A DNA stretch of 64,000 nt from CAZOZZ01 sp965262425 (GTDB lineage Bacteria > Acidobacteriota > Terriglobia > 20CM-2-55-15). The stretch is taken from contig OZ253536.1 in assembly GCA_965262425.1 (NCBI GenBank), positions 1,178,001 to 1,242,000 of the forward strand, given 5' to 3'. The notes under the pieces are model-generated. The model was given only the letters and a program-made list of their open reading frames with translations, ran no database searches and was not told where the DNA came from. Every line of letters starts with the position of its first letter. The stretch's first letter is position 1. Positions 44,826 to 54,156 of the stretch are shown here, piece by piece. The position numbers were made by a program, and so were the translations under genes.

Positions 44826-45851
44826 TCACGCTGGGAAATGACACGCCACAAAGTGCCCATCACCGTGGTCGATCAAGGGTGGCTCGGTTTCGGCACACTC
44901 GCCCTCGGCCTTCCAGCACCGGGTACGGAAGCGGCACCCTGATGGAGGGTTTATCGGGCTTGGTACATCGCCCGTCAACACGATCGGCCTGCGATTGAGC
45001 TCGACCTTCGGATCGGGAATCGGAATCGCAGACAACAGTGCTTGTGTGTATGGGTGAAGCGCCTCTTGGTAGATGGTGGACCGGTCCGCAATCTCGACGA
45101 TCTTGCCGAGGTACATGACCGCGACCCGATGCGATATGTGGCGAACGACCGCGAGGTCATGTGCGATGAAGATGAAGGTCAACCCCAAGTCGTTTTGGAG
45201 ATCCTGCAGCAGGTTGACGATCTGAGCCTGGATAGAAACGTCGAGCGCGGAGGTGGGCTCATCGGCAACGATTAGGTCTGGCTCGACCGCAAGGGCCCGA
45301 GCTACGCCGATGCGCTGACGTTGGCCACCTGAGAACTCGTGAGGGTAACGATCGGCAGACCTGGGATTGAGGCCCACAGCACTCAGGAGTTCCTTGACCC
45401 GCTCCCTCTTTGCCTTTCCCTTCGCGAGGCGATGAATGCCGAGCGGTTCCCCGATGATCTGGCCCACCGTCATCCGGGGGTTCAGCGACGCATACGGATC
45501 CTGGAAGATCATCTGCATGCGGCGGCGCATCTTTCGGAGCCGAGAACCCCGAAGCTCGGTCAGCTCGGTGCCATCGAGCTTCACCGAGCCCGCGGTAGGC
45601 TTATACGCCTGAAGTATCGCGCGGCCAGTTGTCGACTTCCCACAGCCCGTTTCGCCAACGAGGCCGAGCGTCTCGCCCCGAGCGACAGAAAAATCGACGC
45701 CATCCACAGCCTTGACAACCTCACCACGTCTGCCGCCGCGTCCGAGGCGGAAATGCATCTTCAGCCCACGAACATCGAGCAACCGAAGGTCGGCCGCCGC
45801 GGTGCTCGCCGTTTGCCGGTTGTCTCTCACACTGTTCATCGCGAGCTCCAC
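44826..45851 (-). CDS. Peptide ABC importer ATP-binding protein (DppF/OppF type)
   Basis: The protein has 341 residues. Motifs are Walker A LVGETGCGKSTTGRA, Q-loop MIFQDPYASLNPRM, signature FSGGQRQRIGVARAL, Walker B DLIVADEPTSALDVS and switch FIAHDLAVVRHI. The C-terminal oligopeptide-binding domain with TGDVPSPINPPSGCRFRTRC, carrying the cysteine cluster seen in this family, is complete. It forms a heterodimer with the DppD-type ATPase encoded upstream, overlapping by 16 bases. It powers uptake of peptides or related solutes. Confidence 0.93.
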   Translation of the reverse strand: MELAMNSVRDNRQTASTAAADLRLLDVRGLKMHFRLGRGGRRGEVVKAVDGVDFSVARGETLGLVGETGCGKSTTGRAILQAYKPTAGSVKLDGTELTELRGSRLRKMRRRMQMIFQDPYASLNPRMTVGQIIGEPLGIHRLAKGKAKRERVKELLSAVGLNPRSADRYPHEFSGGQRQRIGVARALAVEPDLIVADEPTSALDVSIQAQIVNLLQDLQNDLGLTFIFIAHDLAVVRHISHRVAVMYLGKIVEIADRSTIYQEALHPYTQALLSAIPIPDPKVELNRRPIVLTGDVPSPINPPSGCRFRTRCWKAEGECAETEPPLIDHGDGHFVACHFPA

Positions 45852-46981
45852 TTTCGCGTCGATGGCTCGTCATCATCTCGTTGTTGGACGGCGGCGGCAC
45901 GGATCTCTTCGACGATGGCTTCGTCTCCGAAGTCGGTCCGCCAGTCCACATCGATGAGCCATCCCGCGTCGGGACCATCCTGGGTCCCCCAGCATGCGGC
46001 CGCATGGTCCGATGCCGCACCTGGAATGGCGGCAAGCATCGGCTCTCGTTCGGCACAGATGGATCTGCGATATTGGCAGCGCGGCCGGAAGCTGCAACCC
46101 ACGCGCTCGAGGACCACGTCTGGAGGTAGGCCTTCAATCGGTGTCAGCCGGGCGCCGGGCTCGTCATCGATTCTCGGGATGGACCTGAGCAGGCCCCACG
46201 TATAGGGCATCTTCGGGTTGTCGAAGAGCTCGCTCGTGTCTGCCTGTTCGACGATGCGACCCGCGTACATGACACACACTCGCTCGGTCGTCCCGGCGAT
46301 GATCCCGAGATCATGAGTGATGAGCAGCGTCGCCGTCTGAGACTCTTCGGCAATGTTCTTGAGGAGCGTAAGGATCTGGGCTTGTATAGTGACATCGAGA
46401 GCGGTGGTCGGCTCGTCAGCGAGAATTACCTTTGGCTTACATGACAACGCCATGGCTATCATCACCCGTTGACGCATGCCGCCGGAGAACTGATGCGGGT
46501 AGTTGTTCACCCGGGTCTCGGGAGACGGGATCCCTACATGTGCGAGCAGCTCGATGGCTCGCTCGAACGCCAGGGTCTTACTCAGGCCGAGGTGCAGTCT
46601 CAGCGCTTCCGTTATCTGCCTGCCAACAGTGAAGAGGGGGTTCAGCGACGTCATCGGGTCCTGGAAGATCATGGCGACGGTCTTGCCGCGGATCTTGCGC
46701 ATCGCATCGTTACCTTTACCGAGCACGCTGATACCGTCGATCAGCACTTCGCCGCTGACAATCTCTCCAGCTGGCTTTGAGATCAGACCCATAACTGAGA
46801 GCGCCGTGACGGACTTCCCACTGCCGGACTCGCCAACGAGCCCCAGCGTCTCACCCTCCCGTAGCTCCAGGCTGACACCATCGACGGCTCGGACCGCACC
46901 CTCACCCGTATGGAATTGAGTAACAAGGTCTTTGATCTCGAGAACCTTTGCGCGCGCGCCAGTCACTGTACCGGTGGTCAT
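45836..46981 (-). CDS. Peptide ABC importer ATP-binding protein (DppD/OppD type)
   Basis: The protein has 381 residues. Motifs are Walker A LVGESGSGKSVTALSV, QDPMTSLNPLF, signature FSGGMRQRVMIAMAL, Walker B KVILADEPTTALDVT and LITHDLGIIAG. The C-terminal domain has the family GCSFRPRCQYR, with a further Cys downstream. An acidic extension of about 45 residues follows the usual end (WRTDFGDEAIVEEIRAAAVQ). The start overlaps the stop of the SDR gene by four bases and the end overlaps the DppF-type gene, so the operon is tightly coupled. Confidence 0.93.
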   Translation of the reverse strand: MTTGTVTGARAKVLEIKDLVTQFHTGEGAVRAVDGVSLELREGETLGLVGESGSGKSVTALSVMGLISKPAGEIVSGEVLIDGISVLGKGNDAMRKIRGKTVAMIFQDPMTSLNPLFTVGRQITEALRLHLGLSKTLAFERAIELLAHVGIPSPETRVNNYPHQFSGGMRQRVMIAMALSCKPKVILADEPTTALDVTIQAQILTLLKNIAEESQTATLLITHDLGIIAGTTERVCVMYAGRIVEQADTSELFDNPKMPYTWGLLRSIPRIDDEPGARLTPIEGLPPDVVLERVGCSFRPRCQYRRSICAEREPMLAAIPGAASDHAAACWGTQDGPDAGWLIDVDWRTDFGDEAIVEEIRAAAVQQRDDDEPSTRKWSSR

Positions 46982-47802
46982 CTCTTCGTGCCCGTCACCC
47001 AGTCATATCGAATGTCATCGTCGACGATGTCGCCGGAAGGACGAACGCCGACGCCGGCTCCACCATCGACGTTGTACACCGCGCCGCTGACGTAGCTTGC
47101 TTCATCCGAAGACAGCCACAGGACGAGGTTCGCAACCTCTTCGGGTTCGCCGGGGCGAGCGAGCGGCAGTGTCGGGATGCGACCCGACAGGGCGGCTGCC
47201 ATTCGTGGCGGCAAGGGCTTGGGTTGGGTGTCGATCAGCCCCGGACTGACCGTGTTGACCAGGATGTCGTAGGGCGCCAGCTCAACCGCCGCGACCCGCG
47301 AGAAAGCTTCTGTCGCTGCCCGGCTCGAGGCGTAGGCGGCGGCACCCGCCGAGCCCCGCTGACTAACTCCGGAGGAGAAGTTGATGATTCGTCCGCCCCC
47401 ACCCTGGTCGATCATTACCTTGCCAGCGGCTTGGGTCATCAGAAAGGTGCCGCGACAGTTGACGCCATAAACGGTGTCCCACACCTCGACCCGCTCGTCC
47501 ATGAGCGAAGCGTGAGGAGCAACCGCTGCATTGTTGACGCAGATGTTGAGGCGTCCGAAGTTGTCGACCGCACCTCGAACGATCGCATCAACGCCATCCT
47601 GGGTGCTGATATCTGCAGCGACGGCGACGACTTCGTCTCCATGGGCTCCGACGGTTTCGGCTAGACCATCAACATCTCGATCCGCGGCCAGTATTCTCGC
47701 CCCAGCCTGTGCGAATCGGTTGACAATGGCGCGTCCGACACCGCGCGCCGCTCCGGTGACGATGACTACTTCGTTCTGTAAGTCGTATGTTACCTGGCCC
47801 AT
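46978..47802 (-). CDS. SDR family oxidoreductase inside the importer operon
   Basis: The protein has 274 residues. The cofactor motif is VTGAARGVGRAIVNRF, with an acidic ADRDVDGL after the second strand, which favours NAD over NADP. NNAAVAPHASL is followed by the catalytic SSGVSQRGSAGAAAYASSRA, where Tyr is kept but Arg replaces the usual Lys (YxxxR instead of YxxxK). That substitution could reduce activity or indicate a different use. It sits between the permease and ATPase genes with overlaps or tiny gaps, so the transported compound may be its substrate, which is inference. Confidence 0.88.
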   Translation of the reverse strand: MGQVTYDLQNEVVIVTGAARGVGRAIVNRFAQAGARILAADRDVDGLAETVGAHGDEVVAVAADISTQDGVDAIVRGAVDNFGRLNICVNNAAVAPHASLMDERVEVWDTVYGVNCRGTFLMTQAAGKVMIDQGGGGRIINFSSGVSQRGSAGAAAYASSRAATEAFSRVAAVELAPYDILVNTVSPGLIDTQPKPLPPRMAAALSGRIPTLPLARPGEPEEVANLVLWLSSDEASYVSGAVYNVDGGAGVGVRPSGDIVDDDIRYDWVTGTKR

Positions 47803-47804
47803 TA

Positions 47805-48653
47805 TTATCTCCGTCCTCGTAGGTGGGGATCCATTGCGTCACGAAGACTGTCGCCGAGCAGATTCAACGTGAACACCATCCCCATGATTGCCAGCCCGGG
47901 AAATATCCCCATGGCCGGCGCGCTTAGAAACGAGCGCTGTCCGCTCGCGATCATAGATCCCCATGATGGGGTTGGAGGCTGAATACCAAGCCCCAGGAAA
48001 CTCAATCCGGCCTCGGTCAAGATCGCCCTGGCCAGTTGAGCCGTGGAATAGACGAGTACGCTTGACAGAGCGAGCGGCAGGAGGTGGCGGGTCATCAGGC
48101 CGAAGGTGTTGGCACCGATCAATCTGGCGGCCAGGACATGGTCCCGGTTGAGCAGCGTCAACACCTCGGCTCTTACGAGGCGCGCATAGCCGGGGATACC
48201 CCCGATACCAATCGCGATCATCGTGTTGACCAGCCCGGTTCCGAGGAACGTGATAACCGCCAGGGCCAGAAGTAGCCCCGGGAAGGCGAGAAGTATGTCC
48301 ATCAGTCGCATCAGGACCGAATCAATACTGGAACCGTAGAAACCAGCGACGAGGCCGATGAGTCCGCCGATCAAGAGTCCGATTGCAATGGCGACAAAGC
48401 CAACCGTGAGCGCCCCACGGGTTCCGACAAGGATGCGACTGAAGGTGTCGCGTCCTATCTCGTCGGTGCCCATCCAGTGCTCTCCAAATGGAGACATGCG
48501 CGGGCTCGACACGATTTCTAACGGGTCATAGGGCGCGAGGCCAGGACCAACGACACCCACAAAGAGATAAAGCACCGCGACGGCCGCGGAGAGCTGGGCG
48601 ATCCGGCTCCGGCCCAATTCGCGGGCGAATGCATGGTCCTTGTAGCTGCTCAC
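47805..48653 (-). CDS. Peptide ABC importer permease (DppC/OppC type)
   Basis: The protein has 282 residues with six transmembrane segments, the first at LSAAVAVLYLFVGVVGPGLA. The OppC N-terminal region HWMGTDEIGRDTFSRILVGT and the coupling EAA loop VRAEVLTLLNRDHVLAARLI then GANTFGLMTRHLLP are present. The end, SWGSMIASGQRSFLSAPAMG and NLLGDSLRDAMDPHLRGR, matches the family. It pairs with the DppB-type permease, whose stop codon overlaps its start by four bases. Confidence 0.93.
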   Translation of the reverse strand: MSSYKDHAFARELGRSRIAQLSAAVAVLYLFVGVVGPGLAPYDPLEIVSSPRMSPFGEHWMGTDEIGRDTFSRILVGTRGALTVGFVAIAIGLLIGGLIGLVAGFYGSSIDSVLMRLMDILLAFPGLLLALAVITFLGTGLVNTMIAIGIGGIPGYARLVRAEVLTLLNRDHVLAARLIGANTFGLMTRHLLPLALSSVLVYSTAQLARAILTEAGLSFLGLGIQPPTPSWGSMIASGQRSFLSAPAMGIFPGLAIMGMVFTLNLLGDSLRDAMDPHLRGRR

Positions 48654-49570
48654 TCGTACCTGATTCGGGGATCGATGAGTGAATAGACGATGTCGACGAG
48701 CAGGTTGACGACGACGTAAATCATCGCAATCATCAAGATCAAGCCCTGGACGACTGGATAGTCGCGCTCGAAAATACTTCGTGCCAGCAGCCTGCCGATG
48801 CCCGGATAGCTGAAGACGGTCTCGGTGAGCACCGTGCCGGCAAGAAGGCCGCCGAGCTGAAGGCCCATGATCGTAACAACTGGTATCGCGGCGTTACGCA
48901 GCGCATGAACGTAGAGCGTCGAGCGCTCGGAAAGACCTTTGGCTCGAGCTGTTCGTACGTAGTCTTCGTTGAGAACGTCCAACATCGCTGAGCGCGTCAA
49001 GCGCATCACCAGGCCCGTCGAAAACAGGCCGAGGGTGATGCCCGGTAGCACGAGATGTTTCCAGGTCCCCGAGCCAAATGACGGAAACCACCTGACGTAG
49101 TAGGAAAACACCAGGATCGCTAGAAGGCCTGCAAAAAACGGCGGGATCGACACGCCAACGAGCGCCGTGCTCCTGGCCGCTCCGTCCAACCACGTGTCCT
49201 TGCGTATAGCAGACAGGACACCCGCTGGGATGCCAATGATCGCCGTAAAGGCAAGGGCGACCAGAGCGAGCCGCGCCGTTCTTGGTAGCGCTTCACCTAT
49301 GAGCTCGGTCACGTCGAGTCCGAGGTAGAAAGACTGCCCCAGGTCGCCGTGAAGAATATCGTTCACATAGATGCCGAACTGGGTGACCACGGGCTTGTCC
49401 AGGCCCAGGTCGATACGGATGCGCTCGATCGCCTCGGGGCTTGCTTCGAGGCCGGCCATAATCTCAGCCGGATCGCCGGGGGTCAGCCGGGTGACGGCGA
49501 AGGTGATGATGAGCACGCCGAACATGACAGGGATCGCCTGCAGGAAACGCCGAGTCAAATATCTGCGCAC
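48650..49570 (-). CDS. Peptide ABC importer permease (DppB/OppB type), start abutted by IS630
   Basis: The protein has 306 residues and the full DppB pattern: MRRYLTRRFLQAIPVMFGVL, TPGDPAEIMAG, six transmembrane segments, the EAA loop RTARAKGLSERSTLYVHALR and the end VYSLIDPRIRYE. The start codon is GTG. An IS630 copy ends at a TA separated from this GTG by a single base. The native ribosome site and the link to the upstream binding-protein gene are therefore replaced by IS sequence, which has no strong Shine-Dalgarno match. Expression now depends on readthrough or on sequence supplied by the element. Confidence 0.92.
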   Translation of the reverse strand: MRRYLTRRFLQAIPVMFGVLIITFAVTRLTPGDPAEIMAGLEASPEAIERIRIDLGLDKPVVTQFGIYVNDILHGDLGQSFYLGLDVTELIGEALPRTARLALVALAFTAIIGIPAGVLSAIRKDTWLDGAARSTALVGVSIPPFFAGLLAILVFSYYVRWFPSFGSGTWKHLVLPGITLGLFSTGLVMRLTRSAMLDVLNEDYVRTARAKGLSERSTLYVHALRNAAIPVVTIMGLQLGGLLAGTVLTETVFSYPGIGRLLARSIFERDYPVVQGLILMIAMIYVVVNLLVDIVYSLIDPRIRYE

Positions 49571-49573
49571 CTA

Positions 49574-50724
49574 GTGTAGTCCGTCACAGTTAATGTAACT
49601 TATTCAGCTTTCCTACGTCTGAGTATATATGAGGAGAGCACCGACGATTAAATTGGACATTCCTGTGCGGAAGGAACTGGAGCGACTGAGCCGAAGCCGC
49701 AGTGTGGCGGTCCGGTTGGCGGAACGATCTCGAATTGTCTTGCTGGCCGCCGGGGGTCTGGACAATCAGGAGATCGCTGCCAAGTTGGACATCACTCGTC
49801 AAAAGGCCGGACGTTGGCGCGATCGTTTCGTTGAAGATGGCCTCGGGGGAATCGAAAAGGACGCTTCCCGCAGTGGACGGATTCCCTCGATCGGCCGCCG
49901 GAAGCGGGCCCGGATCGTGAAGAAGACGGTCGAAGGGAAGCCTCCGAACGCCACGCACTGGAGCCGGTCCTTGATGGCCAGGGCAACCGGCGTCAGCGAG
50001 TCCACGGTAGGGAGAATCTGGCGGGCTCATGGCTTGAAGCCTCATCTGGCACGCACCTTCAAACTTTCCAACGACAAACAATTTGTCGAGAAGTTGGAGG
50101 ATGTGGTCGGTTTGTATCTGAACCCTCCGGAAAACGCCATTGTTTTGTCCTGCGATGAGAAGAGCCAGATGCAGGCCCTGGACCGCACGCAACCCGGGTT
50201 ACCTCTGAAGAAGGGGCGGTGCGGCACCCTCACCCACGACTACAAACGCAACGGGACGACCACGATGTTCGCCGCGCTCAATACGCTGGACGGCTCGATT
50301 ATCGGGACCTGTATGCCGAAGCATCGTCATCAGGAATGGATCCGGTTTCTCAATCAGATCAAACGTTCCGTGCCGAAAGACAAACAGATCCATATCATTT
50401 GCGACAACTACGCCACGCACAAACATCAGAAAGTCGTCAACTGGTTGAAGCGCAACACGCGCTTTCATGTGCACTTCACACCGACCAGTGCATCCTGGCT
50501 GAACATGGTCGAACGCTTCTTCCGGGATCTTTCCGAACAACGGCTTCGGCGCGGGGTTTTCCATTCGGTTCCTGAGCTAATCCAGGCCGTGGAGGAATAT
50601 GTCGGGGGTCACAATCAGAACCCGAAGCCCTTCATTTGGACCGCAACGGCTTCCGATATTCTTGAAAAAGTTCAACGTGCCCGAAAGAAGCTCGATAAGT
50701 TACAGTCTGTTTGACGGGGACCAC
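49574..50724 (+). mobile_element. IS630 family element, copy 3
   Basis: The 1151-bp element is flanked by TA and has the same ends as copies 1 and 2 in the other orientation. It separates the binding-protein gene from the permease genes of the peptide importer and points against that operon. Confidence 0.92.
49629..50714 (+). CDS. IS630 family transposase, copy 3
   Basis: The 361 residues appear identical to copy 1 (including EKLEDVVG and FHSVPEL), with an intact HTH region and D-D-E core. Identity with a copy 16 kb away shows recent transposition. Confidence 0.95.
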   Translation: MRRAPTIKLDIPVRKELERLSRSRSVAVRLAERSRIVLLAAGGLDNQEIAAKLDITRQKAGRWRDRFVEDGLGGIEKDASRSGRIPSIGRRKRARIVKKTVEGKPPNATHWSRSLMARATGVSESTVGRIWRAHGLKPHLARTFKLSNDKQFVEKLEDVVGLYLNPPENAIVLSCDEKSQMQALDRTQPGLPLKKGRCGTLTHDYKRNGTTTMFAALNTLDGSIIGTCMPKHRHQEWIRFLNQIKRSVPKDKQIHIICDNYATHKHQKVVNWLKRNTRFHVHFTPTSASWLNMVERFFRDLSEQRLRRGVFHSVPELIQAVEEYVGGHNQNPKPFIWTATASDILEKVQRARKKLDKLQSV

Positions 50725-50769
50725 TAGTAGTCCCCGCCAGAGATAACGTCACTTAGAATTCGGCAAACG

Positions 50770-52422
50770 TCACCCACCGACGGTGACTCCACGGAGGTTC
50801 AGGCTGTCGTTGGGGTTCGGAACAAACCCGTCGACGTGGATAGCCATTGCCTTGTTGCGTTGGATAACGTAGATCGGCAGGCGGATGGTGCTCTCGAACA
50901 GCACGGCGTTGAGCGCCCGATAGCCCTTGAGGCGCTCGTTCAGTGGTGCTGGAGACTGCGAGAGGTTGAACCCGGCGTCGAAAGCAGGATCGCAGTGGCG
51001 TTCCCAGCCGCGTGAGCCCTGGTCGCACTTTGGACGTTCCGTGATGTAGCCAATTTCGCCGGTCCGAATACCTTCGCCAGCCGTCCAGGCCTGGTAGTTC
51101 GGCACGTGTGACGGATCCTTTTCGTGCTTCGATGCCTCTTCGTTGAGCAGAGCGAATCTTGCACCACTTTCGATCTGGTTGACGATCATCTCGATGCCGG
51201 CTTTCTTCCACTGTGACTGGATGACCAGAATCGCTTCAATCTCTCCGGGCGAAGTTCCTGACGCGAGAACGGTGATGGACAGGCGTTGCCCGTCCTTCTC
51301 ACGGTAGTCGCCATTCATGATCCAGCCTGCCTCGTCGAGCCTCCGGGCAGCTTCGTCAGGATCGAAGTCGCGCGCCGTGGGCTCGAACCCCAGTGCTCCG
51401 GGCATGCCGATTCCGTCGGCCCGAACGCCGTTCGCACCGATAATCTCGATGACCTGGTCGCGGTCCGTTGCGTGTCCGAGTGCTTGACGAATGCGGACGT
51501 CCGACAAGATCGGGTCAGCGGTGTTCAAGCCGATATACACGATTCTCATCGATGCGCTGCTGACGACCTTGAAGTCATCGTCGGAATCGAGGACCGAAAC
51601 GTCCTCCGCCGGAACGCCAAAGATCATGTCGACTTCGCCGTTACGCAGGGCGATGATCCGAGCTGCGGCTTCAGGAATGACCTCGAAGATGAGCTCCGCC
51701 ACACCCGGGCCGCTATCGGGATCCCAGTAATCGGTGTTCGCCTCGAGCACGATCCTCTGTCCCGGCGTCCAACTCACGAACCTGAATGGGCCGGTCCCAC
51801 TTGGGTTGGTGTTGTAGTCCTCTCCGAGCTCTTCATAGCGCGATGGATCGACCATCATGAACAACGGAGCGGCCAGGATGTTCATGAAGACACCGTTTGG
51901 TTCTTCGAGGGTGATCTCAACCGTAAATTCGTCGACGACCTCGAGCTCCGAGTAGGGAGGCACCAAACCCGACCCGATGGCTAGTGGCTCCGTCTTCAGC
52001 TGCTTCTCGAAGTTCCATGCGACCGCTTCAGCGTCAAATGGAGCCCCACTGTGAAAGTTGACGCCTTCGCGAAGATGTAGGCGATATGTGAGCCCATCGT
52101 CGAGGAGCTCCCACGACGTGGCGAGGACTCCGACAAGCTCCTGATCCGGAGAGAGACCGACCAGGCTCTCGTGCATCTGATAGGTCACCTCGGATGTCGC
52201 GTTGTTCGCCTGACGCAACGGGTTGATGCTGCGAACATCTTCTGGCCTGGCAATCGTGAGCGAGCCCGTGGGTCCCTGTGCTGCCGACTCGTCTTGTTTC
52301 GCTGGTTCACTCGCTCCGTCGCCCACAGAGCTGTCGCTGCCACATGCCGCGAGCAGCAGCACCGCTACAAAAGGGTTCGTCAGCGCATTCCATCTCTTCC
52401 ATTTCGATGTGTTTCCTCGCAC
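50770..52422 (-). CDS. Peptide ABC importer solute-binding lipoprotein (family 5)
   Basis: The start is GTG, with GGAGG eight bases before. A lipoprotein signal (FVAVLLLAACGSDSS) precedes a 550-residue family 5 binding protein: QMHESLVGLSPDQELVGVLA, YRLHLREGVNFHSGAPFDAE, GTGPFRFVSWTPGQRIVLEA, DVRIRQALGHATDRDQVIEI. Two cysteines in ITERPKCDQGSRGWERHCDP are close enough to form a disulfide. It captures peptides or similar solutes outside the inner membrane for the permeases encoded beyond the IS630 copy. It is the first gene of the original operon. Confidence 0.92.
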   Translation of the reverse strand: MRGNTSKWKRWNALTNPFVAVLLLAACGSDSSVGDGASEPAKQDESAAQGPTGSLTIARPEDVRSINPLRQANNATSEVTYQMHESLVGLSPDQELVGVLATSWELLDDGLTYRLHLREGVNFHSGAPFDAEAVAWNFEKQLKTEPLAIGSGLVPPYSELEVVDEFTVEITLEEPNGVFMNILAAPLFMMVDPSRYEELGEDYNTNPSGTGPFRFVSWTPGQRIVLEANTDYWDPDSGPGVAELIFEVIPEAAARIIALRNGEVDMIFGVPAEDVSVLDSDDDFKVVSSASMRIVYIGLNTADPILSDVRIRQALGHATDRDQVIEIIGANGVRADGIGMPGALGFEPTARDFDPDEAARRLDEAGWIMNGDYREKDGQRLSITVLASGTSPGEIEAILVIQSQWKKAGIEMIVNQIESGARFALLNEEASKHEKDPSHVPNYQAWTAGEGIRTGEIGYITERPKCDQGSRGWERHCDPAFDAGFNLSQSPAPLNERLKGYRALNAVLFESTIRLPIYVIQRNKAMAIHVDGFVPNPNDSLNLRGVTVGG

Positions 52423-53473
52423 GGCAAGCCTCCGCGATTACCTGTCGAATGTTTGCGAAACGAGAACCATCGTAATAGGCGTTTCGGCAGACTACAGTTG
52501 CAACTGCTCTGGAACGCTGCTGACTGGTAGATAGCATGGAAGGATAGTCAAAAGAAAGCCTATTTGGGAGTAACTTAAAACTTGTGTTTGGGTTCCGGGG
52601 TTTCCAGTGCAGAGAGTGGTGTAAGAGCCGTCGTCGAGGCTGTGGGAACTGTGTGTACGCCGAAGGCGTTCGTCTTCGATGGGAGAACGTCAGGGATGAT
52701 GCCGTTCACATCACGTTCGGCAAGATCACCCGAACGACGAGACGGTCAAAGAGCCTTCGATCGGGCAAAATCGACGCTACTCCCGCCCACAGAGGGCGTG
52801 GACGCCGCTCAAGGGCGTCCGTAACTATATGCCCTGTAAGGGCTTATCTTATGAGCCGTACTGGGCTCGAACCCGTGACCCTCTGCTTAAAAGTTCTGAC
52901 AGCTGACTGTCATGGACTACCACCGAGTGCTCTGGAACCCCCAACTGGCGGGGGTTTCAGGGCCTCGCCTTGAATCAGCAGCAACGTGTGTTAGCCGGTA
53001 GCAATTGGTGATGAAAAGAGGGTTGCGTCACAATCCATGTCACAATTCTTTGGTCGCTCGTTTTCCATCCTGCGCGAAACCCGTTTTATTGTCCGTCTGC
53101 CAGATTTGCTTTTGTTATTCACATTTGGTCGCCTACAGGGTTCGCAAAAATTGGCGTCAAAAAAGGCATTCACAATGTTTGAAATGCGCTTGCTCGGGTG
53201 ATCGCACGAATGGTGCCTTGCACCCTTGCCCGCATGACGACATGACGAAGCTGACGATGGTTTGCAAACCCTACACACTTACTGTCTTTCTCTCTCTTTG
53301 TTGCCAACAGAATAAAGTAAAAAATCCATCGTCATACGCGACATTGTCGTCACCCGTCAAGTGGCGCGAACGTTCCGAGGCACGTTATGCAACAATACGG
53401 GCCACTGGGCTCGGAGCAGCAGATCGAATGGTTCGAATCTTTCTCAGAGTAACTGGCGGAAGCGTGGGGAGAC
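52423..53473. other. Long region with no clear gene; contains tRNA-like 3' fragment
   Basis: No open frame here has a recognisable domain, and predicted peptides look like chance readings. The region carries the promoter of the binding-protein gene. It contains a tRNA-like segment near 52850-52895. The right part (53000-53340) has lower GC content. It resembles the edge of an integrated element, but no integrase is present. Confidence 0.45.
52852..52892 (-). other. tRNA 3'-half-like fragment
   Basis: On the minus strand the sequence contains TTTTAAGCAGAGGGTCACGG followed by GTTCGAGCCC and AGTACGGCTCA. This resembles an anticodon arm, a T-arm with TTCGAGC loop, and a 3' acceptor strand. No 5' half with matching GAGCCGT is found, and one T-stem pair is broken. 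It could be a decayed tRNA or an attachment-site remnant. Confidence 0.4.
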
Positions 53474-53863
53474 ATGGAGCGAGAACCCAGAGCCGACCAA
53501 TCAGAAGGACGATTTAGAAAGTGGATAACTTGGACCGCTGTCGTAGGTACAGCAGTCTGGACGGGATATTTCTTCGCGTTTCTGATTTATCAGTCGTTGT
53601 TTGGTGAAGCCTCTCCCGACAATTGGTTTCTCCTTATGGTCCAACAGCACCCCGCTGCCACCATTGGCATAGGGATATCGGCGATTTCGGCGTTTTGTCT
53701 CGTTGCAGTGCTTGAGGTCTCGCGAGGCTCAATAGAGTTCGAAGTACTGGGGTTCAAGTTTCGCGGTGCTTCTGGTCCAATAATCCTATGGGTATTGTGC
53801 TTTTTGGCGATGGTTTTCGGTCTGTGGTTGCTGTGGGATAAAGGTTCAACAACCATCCCGTAA
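53474..53863 (+). CDS. Small membrane protein of unknown function
   Basis: The protein has 129 residues. A charged N-terminus (MEREPRADQSEGRFRKW) is followed by three predicted transmembrane segments (TWTAVVGTAVWTGYFFAFLI, ATIGIGISAISAFCLVAVLE and PIILWVLCFLAMVFGLWLLW). No conserved motif is recognised. It stands alone in a gene-poor region with lower GC content, so it may be part of transferred DNA. Confidence 0.65.
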   Translation: MEREPRADQSEGRFRKWITWTAVVGTAVWTGYFFAFLIYQSLFGEASPDNWFLLMVQQHPAATIGIGISAISAFCLVAVLEVSRGSIEFEVLGFKFRGASGPIILWVLCFLAMVFGLWLLWDKGSTTIP

Positions 53864-54156
53864 GCTGAAGAAGAATGGCCAAGGCACCAACCATCGACTT
53901 CATTGACCCCAACTCCCTCCTCCCGTACTATTTACGCAAGTTTTCTACCATGGCGACGGACCGCCTTTGAGGCAGCGCGCAGCCTGTGGCGATCACGGCA
54001 ACTGGTCGTATCGACCGTGTGCTCACGGGAATCATTGATGCAAGGTCGGTGGCGTCCCCAAGAGGGTTTATACCCTTTACCGTGCGCGGCGGTGTGCTGG
54101 AGGTAGCGTAGCCCGTCCGTTCCCCAACGGGGATATTCCAGTGAGGATCGGTGCCG

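Noticed and set aside
50725..50740. Second IS630 end (TAGTAGTCCCCGCC) beside copy 3
   Set aside because: Only a few bases resemble the end; probably chance.
52584..52973. 129-codon frame containing RTGLEPVTLCLK
   Set aside because: This peptide string is a known artefact of reading across tRNA-like DNA.
53005..53517. 170-codon plus-strand frame
   Set aside because: Composition is unlike a protein, and it overlaps the better-supported membrane protein at 53474.
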